The notes under the pieces: model-generated
The model's database searches: none
What the model was told of the DNA's origin: nothing
Seen by the model: the letters and a program-made list of their open reading frames with translations, nothing else
Shown: positions 1-6,413 of the stretch, piece by piece
How positions within the stretch are numbered: position 1 is the first letter of the stretch
How the letters are laid out: each line of letters starts with the position of its first letter
Program-made: the position numbers and the translations under genes
From: Pseudomonadota bacterium
GTDB lineage: Bacteria > Pseudomonadota > Alphaproteobacteria > UBA9655
Reading direction: 5' to 3'
Length of the DNA stretch: 11,059 nucleotides
Assembly (NCBI GenBank): GCA_021809225.1
Contig: JAKBAL010000030.1
Span: forward strand, 1-11,059

Positions 1-219
1 CTTATCCAGCTGTTGACCCAAATATCCACCTGCAAGAGCACCAGCAACAGCGCCAACGGCTGTAGCTACGACGTTGCCGCGGCCCTTGCCAATAGTGGAT
101 CCTGCCCAGGCTCCTAAGGCGCCTCCACCAACGGTGCCGATAGCTTGTTTAGGATTTTCGCATCCCGTAGTAAGGCTTGCCATAACGAGGGCGGTGGCAA
201 CTAATTTTGTCTTCATCAT
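1..219 (-). CDS. Glycine-zipper lipoprotein, 17-kDa surface antigen-like (partial, C-terminus off the window)
   Basis: The 73 visible codons encode a lipoprotein signal peptide (MMKTK, then a hydrophobic stretch, then LTTGC) with the probable lipidated cysteine at residue 20. A Gly/Ala-rich segment follows (about residues 26-70). It contains two small-residue hydrophobic hairpin halves around a GKGRGN turn, the pattern of the glycine-zipper 2TM domain. This matches the N-terminal half of the rickettsial 17-kDa antigen family, which are outer-membrane lipoproteins of uncertain function, often treated as structural or envelope-stabilising. The start is the first of two adjacent ATGs. A GAAGGAA ribosome binding site lies just upstream on the minus strand. 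The frame is still open at base 1, so the usual C-terminal domain lies outside the window. It is divergent from the metal transporter at 355. The family call is good; the exact role is unknown. Confidence 0.8.
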   Translation of the reverse strand, partial: MMKTKLVATALVMASLTTGCENPKQAIGTVGGGALGAWAGSTIGKGRGNVVATAVGAVAGALAGGYLGQQLDK

Positions 220-354
220 TCATTTCCTTCATTAACTATCATGGTTCATAAGGAGAACAACACTAGGCCCTTACGATGAAGGAATAGTAAACCGAATATC
301 ATGCTTGATCAATGGGGAGAATCATGTACCTTGTCTAAAAAAAGGCTTTAAGAT

Positions 355-1275
355 ATGACACAGACTGATCCACACGATGCACGCATTATCAGATATGCTA
401 CTTATGCTTCCGTAAGTGTTGCTGCAATTTTGATTGTGATTAAGTTTTTTGGATGGTGGGTGACCCATTCGGTGAGCCTTCAAGCCTCTTTCATTGATTC
501 TCTTTTAGATGCCTTTGCTTCATTTATTAATATGATTGCTGTTTATCATGCTTTAAAACCTGCGGATAAGGAGCATCGCTTTGGTCATGGGAAAGCGGAA
601 TCGCTAGCAGCTTTGGGGCAAGCTCTTTTCATTGGAGCTTCTTCCCTGTGGCTACTGCATGAGGCTTACGACCGACTTCAAACTCGTCACCCAGTTGAAT
701 CAACAGGCGTTGGGATTGTGATTATGGTTATCGCGATTGTGATAACACTTTTTCTCGTTGCTTATCAGCAGTATGTGGTAAAGAAAACCCAATCAGGCGC
801 TATTTCGGCTGATATGCTTCACTATAGATCTGACCTTTTGATCAATACTGCGGTAATCATTTCCTTAATTTGTGCAGAATTTTTTCATGTGGAAATGATT
901 GACCCTATCTTTGGATTATGTATTGGTGCTTATATTCTTTGGAGTGCTTGGCAGATCACGTTGCAAGCTTTTAATGTCTTGATGGATAGTGAACTTCATG
1001 ATGATGAGCGCGCAAAAATTCTTGCTATTATTAAATCCCATCCTGAAGTGATAGAAGTAAGAGATCTTAGAACACGAAGTTCGGGGTTGCAGCAATTTTT
1101 TCAGTTACACCTCATCATAAAGCCAGAACTTTCCCTTCGGGAAGCAGATCATGTGGCCGATGAAGTTGAAGCTGAAGTCACGAAGGCCTATCCCAAGAGC
1201 CAAGTCATCATCCGTCTGGTGCCTGAGATTCCAGAGAGAAGTGGTTCAAAAGTCGGGCAGTCCCCTCGCAAATAA
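355..1275 (+). CDS. fieF: Cation diffusion facilitator (FieF-like Fe/Zn efflux transporter)
   Basis: This 306-residue protein has the length and motif order of FieF/YiiP, a homodimeric inner-membrane antiporter that exports Zn(II)/Fe(II)/Cd(II) in exchange for protons. An N-terminal six-helix membrane domain spans about residues 15-210, and a soluble metal-binding domain fills the rest. The transport site is visible as D48 and D52 in FIDSLLDAF (helix 2) together with HYRSD in helix 5, giving the DD-HD site of this family. FGHGKAESLAALGQ after helix 2 is a FieF hallmark. The cytoplasmic part holds DLRTRSSG, LHLIIKPE and DHVADEVE, as in YiiP. The ATG at 355 follows an AAAGG at 341-345. The gene stands alone and ends in a bidirectional terminator. 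FieF itself is the best guess, but metal specificity cannot be read from sequence. Confidence 0.88.
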   Translation: MTQTDPHDARIIRYATYASVSVAAILIVIKFFGWWVTHSVSLQASFIDSLLDAFASFINMIAVYHALKPADKEHRFGHGKAESLAALGQALFIGASSLWLLHEAYDRLQTRHPVESTGVGIVIMVIAIVITLFLVAYQQYVVKKTQSGAISADMLHYRSDLLINTAVIISLICAEFFHVEMIDPIFGLCIGAYILWSAWQITLQAFNVLMDSELHDDERAKILAIIKSHPEVIEVRDLRTRSSGLQQFFQLHLIIKPELSLREADHVADEVEAEVTKAYPKSQVIIRLVPEIPERSGSKVGQSPRK

Positions 1276-1393
1276 GAGAGGAGCTCGCTCTCTAAAATAT
1301 CTACCTCGTTGTAAAATTGGGTCAATAGGTAATGGCGTTATCAATTCGATAAAATGAAAATTGGGAATTCAAACGTTCGAATTTAATACACAA

Positions 1394-1431
1394 AAAAGAG
1401 CCAAGGGAACGTGTGTTTCCGTGGCTCTTTT
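1394..1431. terminator. Bidirectional intrinsic terminator
   Basis: A stem of 17 base-paired steps with one A-G mismatch and one G-T wobble closes on a GTGT loop (1411-1414). The left arm starts in an A-run and the right arm ends in a T-run (CTCTTTT), so it can terminate transcription from either strand. It lies between the convergent transporter gene (ends 1275) and the oxidase pseudogene (ends 1451 on the minus strand), and probably serves both. Confidence 0.85.
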
Positions 1432-1450
1432 AACTTTTGTGGATCAACAA

Positions 1451-2647
1451 TTAATCTCGCTTGATTCCATAAAAATTCCTTGCTCCTTTCATCATGATTT
1501 TGAATTCTTTTTTGTTCTCTGTTTCTGGAGTGGCCCCTACAATAAATGTACCTCCAATCACTCCCACGTCATTTTCACCAGAACCTGGTAGGTGCTTTGG
1601 AAATATGTAGAAGGAACGCTTTACTTTTTGTCCACTTTCTGTCTGTCCCTCATCAAAGTAAACAAGAATCATATGCTGTAAATCTGCTGCATTTTGATCA
1701 TTGAGCATAATGAGATGCCCTTGTATAGAGACCATTGCAGGATCGGTATTCAGTTCTTTTCCGCCGAGACCCGTACAGTTAATAACGTATTGTGTCTCAA
1801 TTTCAGAAAAATTACTGATTTTTTGTTTAACAAACTTCACCTTTTGGCTTAATTTTAAATGGTTTGTTAAAGATTCCATTAAAATACCCGTATCAATGAA
1901 AATTCCATCATCATAGGAAACCATTTTTTGGGTTGTTCCATTGCCAAAGTCGAGAAGAACATCTTTTGCGGGCTCTATGACTTTTCCAACCTATGGTTCT
2001 AAGCCAGAATCATCCCGGGTTCTGGCATAGTAGGGAACGATAACAGCGCCTTCCTTCAAAATTGGGTGTTTCTTTGTAGCAATCGCAGCATAAAATCTAT
2101 AGGCGTTGACTCCGATCTCATCGATTATTTTTTGTATATCAGGACCGTTGTCCATCGAGACAGGTGCTAACAATCCTCCAGCATTATGTGATGTTAAGTT
2201 ATCAAATTCTTTAGAAACAATTGTGATATCCGTGTATCCTTTATCAACTAAATCATAAGCTGTAAAAAGACCTATAGTTCCAGCACCAATAACTGTGATA
2301 GGAGTTTTCTTCCTAAGGCCTTCTGAATATTCGAATTTTTCTAATAACCCATTGACGTAACTTGCTGATCCAGGGGCCAAAGTCCAACCGCTCCCTCCAT
2401 GTCCATAGTTATGAGCAACAACCTTGCCTTCAATTTCTTGAATGCTCATTTGAGGAGATCCCTCCCTCATAGGCCGATGACAAAGGATTTTTTTTCCAAG
2501 ATGCATCACATCTAACTTAGGAGGAGTTATTTTTCTGACTTCACGTTGCACCTCTTCTTGATCTTCTTGCATTGCCACCCCTTCTGAATGAAATGATAGC
2601 AAAAAAGTAAGACCGCTTAACAAACAAAAAAAATGTTTTTTAGTCAT
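1451..2647 (-). pseudogene. Secreted, circularly permuted D-amino-acid oxidase-fold FAD oxidoreductase, interrupted by an amber codon
   Basis: The reading frame spans 398 residues with one in-frame TAG at codon 219 (bases 1991-1993). There is no shift: the codons before it (from ATG 2647) and after it are in the same phase. Blocks in order: Sec-type signal peptide (residues 1-25, probable cut after GVA); a CHRPMREGSP block (56-65), equivalent to the substrate-binding GFRPVRP of D-amino-acid oxidase; the oxidase signature VVAHNYGHGGSGWTLAPGSA (76-95); and only then the FAD-binding VIGAGTIGL (119-127) and NAGGLLAPV. After the amber come VINCTGLGG, IQGHLIML, FYIFP and VIGGTFIVG, all matching the middle of canonical DAO. 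In DAO, GxGxxG is N-terminal and HNYGHGG is C-terminal, so this protein is circularly permuted, with the cut between IGGTF...FYGIKRD and the RPxR block. An AGGA ribosome binding site supports ATG 2647. It is probably a recently inactivated gene, though amber readthrough is not excluded. The substrate is unknown. Confidence 0.8.
1991..1993 (-). other. In-frame amber codon interrupting the oxidase
   Basis: On the minus strand the frame reads ...GLEP, TAG, VGKVIEP.... The 22 codons between this stop and the next ATG are open and continue the DAO-like protein. A single base change from a Tyr (TAC/TAT), Gln (CAG), Lys (AAG), Glu (GAG) or Trp (TGG) codon would account for it. There is no strong ribosome binding site before the next ATG at 1924, so independent translation of the downstream part is unlikely. 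Confidence 0.9.
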
Positions 2648-2701
2648 GATTATTCCTCATTATCTAATTGATTAAATGCCATTTTTCAGTGGTGGTAATA
2701 A

Positions 2702-2722
2702 GGGTAGGGGGGATTTAGGGGG
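2702..2722 (+). other. G-rich tract in an otherwise AT-rich divergent intergenic region
   Basis: Three G-runs of 3, 6 and 5 bases (2702-2704, 2707-2712, 2718-2722) lie about 55-75 bases upstream of the oxidase start and 30-50 bases upstream of the small broken gene. GGTGG precedes them nearby. This could form a two-layer or imperfect G-quadruplex, or it may be only a purine-rich patch. Function is not established. Confidence 0.3.
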
Positions 2723-2730
2723 AAATATGT

Positions 2731-2744
2731 CCTCAAAAATGAGG
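2731..2744 (+). promoter_or_regulatory. Hairpin that sequesters a Shine-Dalgarno sequence
   Basis: CCTCA (2731-2735) and TGAGG (2740-2744) are perfectly complementary around an AAAA loop. The right arm contains the GAGG that is the best ribosome binding site for the ATG at 2753, 8 bases further on. In RNA the stem would hide that site. The stem is only 5 bp, so its stability is modest. Calling it a translational control element is an inference. Confidence 0.35.
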
Positions 2745-2752
2745 TAATTAGT

Positions 2753-2961
2753 ATGATTAATTCGTTTTTGATGATGGAGGAGATGATCCATTCATAAAGA
2801 TAGATGGGTTCTGGAGTTGGAACTCTCTCCCAGATTTTCAAGACTTTAATGAAAAGCTATGCGACTGCACAGAGCTCCAAAAATCATACTTTTATTTATT
2901 GAAAGTGTATGAGTATAGTGGTATGAAATTTTTAGTTCACAAGGATGTGTTTTATGTATAA
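2753..2961 (+). pseudogene. Possible small gene with a one-base frameshift in a T-run (unknown product)
   Basis: From 2761 to the TAA at 2959-2961 one frame stays open for 66 codons with protein-like composition (for example GFWSWNSLPDFQDF, ELQKSYFYLLKVYEYSG, KFLVHKDVFYV), but it has no start codon of its own. An ATG at 2753, with GAGG 8 bases upstream, enters a different frame and stops after 14 codons. Adding one T to the TTTTT at 2765-2769 joins the two into a 69-residue protein starting MINSFF. The stop overlaps the protease start (2954) by 8 bases, an arrangement typical of translational coupling. I do not recognise the protein; it is acidic at the N-terminus and rich in aromatics, with a C-D-C in the middle. 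It may be a decayed gene, a sequencing error in the homopolymer, or chance: 66 open codons in AT-rich DNA is suggestive, not decisive. Confidence 0.4.
2941..2945 (+). promoter_or_regulatory. Ribosome binding site that sets the protease start at 2954
   Basis: AAGGA lies 8 bases before the ATG at 2954. An ATG at 2945 in the same frame overlaps this site and has no ribosome binding site at usable spacing, so the start at 2954 is preferred. Confidence 0.65.
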
Positions 2962-4504
2962 CAAATATTTATGGTCTTTGTTTGTTGGTTTTGTTTTTGT
3001 TTTTTTTACTGAGTTCTCTTATTCGGTTAAGCTTCCTGAGAATGTTAAACAGGATCCTGATCATATATTTGTTAAATTTGACTTTGGCAATTATGTAGAT
3101 GCAACAAAAGCAACAAAAGCTAATATTCTTCATGCAAAAAATATTAAAGGAAGAAGCGCTACAGTCGCGATTATTGACTCTGGGGTTCACCCAGAAGATA
3201 TTGATAAACTGAACAAAAAAGGGTGTATTCTTCCTTCTGCGCTTCAAAAAAAATATGTCCTGAGTCCCACGGAAAATCTTGATAAAGTAAAACTTAAAGA
3301 TCTTCAAACAAAACTTAATTCACTTCATTCCTCTTTAAAAGGGAAGGGGCCCTCCCATCAAAGAATGATAAACACGCAGAAAGAATTGATTTATAGAAAA
3401 CAATACTTTGATCGCCTCGATAATTTCAAAAAAAATAAATGGGTAGTTGGCGCTCCTCACGGATCATGTGTCATGAATACTTTCAATATGATTTCCCCTC
3501 ACGCAAAGATTCTTGTTGCTGATATTGAGGCAATGAAGAGTAGAGCAATATTACAGGGAAAAGATCCAGGAGAGCAAACAGAAGAATGTTTCCTGAGCGC
3601 TGTTCGCGAGGCTATACTTAATAAGGTTGATGCAATAAGCCTCAGTTATACGCTCATAGGATATAGTAAGGCCTATGTTAATGTGCTTAAGGAGGCAATT
3701 GAAAAAGGAATTGCAATTTTTTCTTTTGCAGGAAATGATTCAACCAAAGGAACCCCTTTTTTTACTGATAAAATAAAATATAATGGGTCAGTTTCTAAAA
3801 GAAGAGAAATGCAAGTTTTGCAGGAAATGAAAGGTAACGGTATCCTTTTTAATGGATCCGTTGCGTATAAAGATACGGGAGAAGAAGTTCTTTCATCTTT
3901 TTCACAACATCCAACTCCAGATGCCTTAAATTGCTATACATTATCCCCAGGAGAAAAAGTTTGTATACCTATCCATCGAAATTCTATAACTGCAGTAGAC
4001 GGAACTTCGTTTTCGACTCCAATTACAGCAGGAGCATTTTGTCTTTTAACACAATATGTTCGAGACAAAGGATTATCTTATACACGGGATGATCTTTTGA
4101 AAATTCTTACCAATTCAGGTCATCGTTTAACACACACGACTGCCAGGACCTTTAGCAAAACCTATCCCGTTCTAAATTTAGAAAACGTTATTAGACAAGC
4201 GGATAAGGTCCTTCGTAAAAAAACCTTAATACCACCAAAACTACCTGCTCCAGCTCCAAAGCCACCTGCTCCAGCTCCAAAACCAACTCGTCCAGTTGTA
4301 AAGAGGCCAGTCCGTCCGGCTGTAAAGAAGCCAGTTGTAAAGAGGCCAGTTGTAAAGAGGCCAGTCCGTCCGGCTGTAAAGAAGCCAGCTCTAAGGAAAC
4401 GAGTTCCGATAAAAAGAGTAATTCTAAAGCGAGTTTTAAAGAAGAAAGTAACAGCTAAGAAGCCTAGAAAACGGCCAGTAAGAAACCGTAGACGGTCGAA
4501 ATAA
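2954..4504 (+). CDS. Secreted subtilisin-like (S8) serine protease with a basic Pro/Lys/Arg repeat tail
   Basis: This 516-residue protein begins with a signal peptide (MYNKY, a strongly hydrophobic F/V-rich core, FSYS near residue 24), so it should leave the cytoplasm. The S8 triad is complete: D75 in VAIIDSGVHP, H169 in APHGSCV, S352 in DGTSFSTPITAG. The oxyanion asparagine is N261 in FAGND. The spacing from Asp to His is 94 residues, much longer than in classical subtilisins. The extra part (about 95-160) is charged, rich in K/L/Q and probably helical or coiled-coil. From about residue 425 the protein becomes a low-complexity tail of PAPAPK and RPVVKRPV repeats ending in RKRPVRNRRRSK, with a very high positive charge. 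There is no obvious prodomain. The tail could bind nucleic acid, LPS or another anionic surface; that is inference. The gene sits between a decayed secreted oxidase (divergent) and a convergent alcohol dehydrogenase 13 bases away. Confidence 0.85.
   Translation: MYNKYLWSLFVGFVFVFFTEFSYSVKLPENVKQDPDHIFVKFDFGNYVDATKATKANILHAKNIKGRSATVAIIDSGVHPEDIDKLNKKGCILPSALQKKYVLSPTENLDKVKLKDLQTKLNSLHSSLKGKGPSHQRMINTQKELIYRKQYFDRLDNFKKNKWVVGAPHGSCVMNTFNMISPHAKILVADIEAMKSRAILQGKDPGEQTEECFLSAVREAILNKVDAISLSYTLIGYSKAYVNVLKEAIEKGIAIFSFAGNDSTKGTPFFTDKIKYNGSVSKRREMQVLQEMKGNGILFNGSVAYKDTGEEVLSSFSQHPTPDALNCYTLSPGEKVCIPIHRNSITAVDGTSFSTPITAGAFCLLTQYVRDKGLSYTRDDLLKILTNSGHRLTHTTARTFSKTYPVLNLENVIRQADKVLRKKTLIPPKLPAPAPKPPAPAPKPTRPVVKRPVRPAVKKPVVKRPVVKRPVRPAVKKPALRKRVPIKRVILKRVLKKKVTAKKPRKRPVRNRRRSK
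4241..4282 (+). repeat. Two tandem 21-bp copies encoding (L/P)PAPAPK
   Basis: Copies at 4241-4261 and 4262-4282 differ at two positions. They encode the start of the low-complexity tail of the subtilase. Confidence 0.8.
4292..4384 (+). repeat. 39-bp repeat twice with a 15-bp partial unit, in the subtilase tail
   Basis: An identical 39-base unit occurs at 4292-4330 and 4346-4384. Between them, 4331-4345 repeats the first 15 bases of the unit. It encodes PVVKRPVRPAVKK, PVVKR, PVVKRPVRPAVKK (residues 447-477). All unit lengths are multiples of three, so copy-number change would keep the frame and only vary tail length. The near-perfect DNA identity indicates recent expansion. Confidence 0.9.
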
Positions 4505-4517
4505 ATCTTTAAACAAT

Positions 4518-5519
4518 CTACATTACCAAAACCCCGGCACCTTGAATATGATCATACTTTAAGGCATATAGGGCTTCATTGGCTTCTTCTAGGGGGAATG
4601 TTTGAACATGGGTTTTGATTCTAATCTTGGCGGCATGCTCTAAAAATTCGAGGCCATCTTGTTTCGTGTTATTCGCTACACTTCTTACCATTCTCTCTCC
4701 ATAAAGAATATCATATGAAAAGCTGGGTATGGGGCTCATATGAATTCCAGCCAGGATTAAACGGCCATCGCGATCTAAAGCTTTAAGACTTGCAGGGACA
4801 ATTTCACCTGCCGGTGCGAAAACAACAGCTCCGTCGAGAAGGACTGGAGGTTGATCAATTGTTCCTCCCGTCCAAACTGCACCCAATTCCTGAGCAAGGT
4901 TTTGATGAATAGTATCTCGCGTACATACGTATACATCTGCTCCCCAGGCCTTTAAAAGTTGAATTGCGATATGCCCAGCAGCACCAAATCCATAGATACC
5001 GATGGGGCGACCTGCCCAATCTGCTATATTCATAAGCCTGAGTGCCCGATAACCAATAATTCCTGCACACAAAAGAGGAGCAGCTTGAATATCGGAATAA
5101 GTGTTCGGTAGATCGTATACAAATTGCGTAGGGACAACCATATAGTCAGCAAAACCACCTTGGGCAGTCCACCCCGTAAATAGGGCGGACTCACATAAAT
5201 TCTCGCGACCCGTAAGACAGAAGCGACATTTCCCACAGGTTGCTTGTAACCAAGCAACTCCCACACGATCTCCAGGTTTAAAATCCATAACTCCTGCTCC
5301 ACACTCTTGGACTTCTCCTACGACTTGGTGACCGGGAATAACAGGGAATTTCTTGATTTCAAGATCTCCCTCAACCACATGGAGGTCTGTACGACAAATA
5401 CCGCAGACATGATTCTTGATGAGAAGCCGGGATGGGCCAGGTTTTGGGATATCCTGCTCACGTAAGTGCAAAGGGTGGTTTTTGATGTCATCGGGGTGGA
5501 ATAAAACTTGTGCTCTCAT
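4518..5519 (-). CDS. Zinc-dependent alcohol dehydrogenase (MDR family)
   Basis: This 333-residue cytoplasmic oxidoreductase interconverts alcohols and aldehydes with NAD(P). The catalytic zinc ligands are C42 (CGICRTDLH), H64 (PGHQVVGEV) and C151 (LLCAG). The structural zinc site is C95, C98, C101, C109 in CGKCRFCLTGRENLC. The nucleotide-binding motif GFGAAG is at 177-182. The LREQDIPKPGP start and the GICRTDLHVVEGDL wording fit the 'zinc-binding alcohol dehydrogenase family' group close to bacterial AdhA/AdhP, and the length is normal. ATG 5519 has an AAGGA about 9 bases upstream. The gene is divergent from the SDR-acyltransferase-kinase operon across 114 bases, so the two may be co-regulated. 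Related alcohol dehydrogenases are, to my knowledge, found beside phosphate acyltransferase and acetate kinase genes in other alphaproteobacteria. The true substrate is unknown. Confidence 0.88.
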   Translation of the reverse strand: MRAQVLFHPDDIKNHPLHLREQDIPKPGPSRLLIKNHVCGICRTDLHVVEGDLEIKKFPVIPGHQVVGEVQECGAGVMDFKPGDRVGVAWLQATCGKCRFCLTGRENLCESALFTGWTAQGGFADYMVVPTQFVYDLPNTYSDIQAAPLLCAGIIGYRALRLMNIADWAGRPIGIYGFGAAGHIAIQLLKAWGADVYVCTRDTIHQNLAQELGAVWTGGTIDQPPVLLDGAVVFAPAGEIVPASLKALDRDGRLILAGIHMSPIPSFSYDILYGERMVRSVANNTKQDGLEFLEHAAKIRIKTHVQTFPLEEANEALYALKYDHIQGAGVLVM

Positions 5520-5620
5520 AGGGCATTTTCCTTATTTTTACTAAACTTCTCAAAAGGGTTATGAACAAGATGTACTTTTAAGGATAAATTAAAAAGATTA
5601 TTATATCATAAACAAAATAG

Positions 5621-5627
5621 GGAAGGG
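5621..5627 (+). promoter_or_regulatory. Ribosome binding site that sets the SDR start at 5634
   Basis: GGAAGGG is 6 bases from the ATG at 5634. A TTG one codon earlier (5631) is also in frame but would be only 3 bases away, so ATG 5634 is preferred. Confidence 0.6.
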
Positions 5628-5633
5628 ATTTTG

Positions 5634-6404
5634 ATGAAAAGAGTAAGAGACAAATCAATCATTATTACGGGAGGCGCCTCAGGAATAGGTAAAGCAGCTT
5701 GCCTGTTATGCGCTCAACACGGTGCAAAAGTCGCTGTTACAGATATTAATGAAGAAGAGGGGAAGAAGGTCGTCAAAGAAATTCAAGACAAGGGCGGACA
5801 CGCGCATTATTGGCATTTAAATACGGCTGATGAAAAAGAAGTCCAAAAAGTCTTTAGCGAAATCGATAAAGAGTTCGGAAAAATTGATGTTCTGGTCAAT
5901 AATGCAGGGATCTCTGGGGTTAATAAGCCCACCCATGAAATCACCGAAGCAGAATGGGATGCCGTGATGGCGGTTAATGTTAAGGGTGTCTTTTTTTGCA
6001 CAAAGCATGCGATCCCTTACCTGCAAAAAAATGGAGGGGGGAGCATTATCAACCTCTCCTCTATCTATGGACTTGTAGGAGCCCGTGATCTTCCTCCCTA
6101 TCACGCATCTAAAGGGGCTATTCGGCTGATGGCTAAGACAGATGCAATGTTTTACGCAAGAGATAAAATAAGGGTGAATTCCATTCATCCTGGATTTATC
6201 TGGACGTCCTTTACAGAAAGCATGGGAAAACAATTTCCTGAAGGGGTTGAAGCCTATCATAAGCGTTTAGGTAGCTTACTCCCCCTAGGTCAAGTGGGAG
6301 AACCTGACGATATTGCTTACGGCATTCTCTATCTTGCTTCCGACGAATCCAAGTTCATGACCGGGTGTGAGCTAGTCATCGATGGTGGGTATACAGCGAG
6401 ATAG
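5634..6404 (+). CDS. Short-chain dehydrogenase/reductase (SDR), probably NAD-dependent
   Basis: This is a 256-residue classical SDR. The cofactor motif TGGASGIG is at 12-19. D37 at the end of the second strand (VTDIN) points to NAD rather than NADP. NNAG is at 89-92. The catalytic residues are S143, Y156 and K160 (SSIYG...YHASK). IRVNSIHPGFIWTSF and the C-terminal TGCELVIDGGYTAR are standard for the fold. It could reduce or oxidise a 3-hydroxyacyl compound, a cyclic or secondary alcohol, or a sugar; classical SDRs of this type are often labelled 3-oxoacyl reductase or glucose/cyclohexanol dehydrogenase without proof. It is the first gene of a three-gene operon. The next gene starts 9 bases after its stop, and that gene's AGGA ribosome binding site overlaps this stop codon. 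The context suggests a role in short-chain acyl metabolism. Confidence 0.85.
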   Translation: MKRVRDKSIIITGGASGIGKAACLLCAQHGAKVAVTDINEEEGKKVVKEIQDKGGHAHYWHLNTADEKEVQKVFSEIDKEFGKIDVLVNNAGISGVNKPTHEITEAEWDAVMAVNVKGVFFCTKHAIPYLQKNGGGSIINLSSIYGLVGARDLPPYHASKGAIRLMAKTDAMFYARDKIRVNSIHPGFIWTSFTESMGKQFPEGVEAYHKRLGSLLPLGQVGEPDDIAYGILYLASDESKFMTGCELVIDGGYTAR

Positions 6405-6413
6405 GAATTCACC

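Noticed and set aside
1275..1293. AGAGAG...CTCTCT inverted repeat right after the transporter stop
   Set aside because: The 6-bp stem has a 7-base loop and no T-run after it, and a much stronger terminator follows at 1394-1431.
1367..1386. GAATTC...GAATT near-palindrome before the terminator
   Set aside because: The arms are short and AT-rich, with no second copy and no promoter context.
1361..1591. Open frame on the plus strand of 76 codons
   Set aside because: It runs across the terminator and antisense to the oxidase gene, with no ribosome binding site and no recognisable content.
2753..2797. A 14-codon ORF as it stands (MINSFLMMEEMIHS)
   Set aside because: It is better explained as the start of the frameshifted 69-residue frame; as a leader peptide it has no regulatory amino-acid run or attenuator after it.
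2945..2953. Earlier in-frame ATG for the subtilase (MCF)
   Set aside because: It overlaps the AAGGA itself; the ATG at 2954 has proper spacing.
2969..3307. 112-codon frame on the minus strand rich in K, N, F, R
   Set aside because: It is a complement of the AT-rich subtilase 5' region with no ribosome binding site and no domain.
4505..4517. Terminator between the convergent subtilase and alcohol dehydrogenase genes
   Set aside because: The gap is only 13 bases, with no inverted repeat visible there or just inside either gene end.
5631..5633. TTG as the start of the SDR
   Set aside because: It is too close to the GGAAGGG site; the adjacent ATG is better placed.
5817..6260. 147-codon frame antisense to the SDR
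   Set aside because: It lies wholly inside a well-supported SDR gene, with no family resemblance and no start signals.
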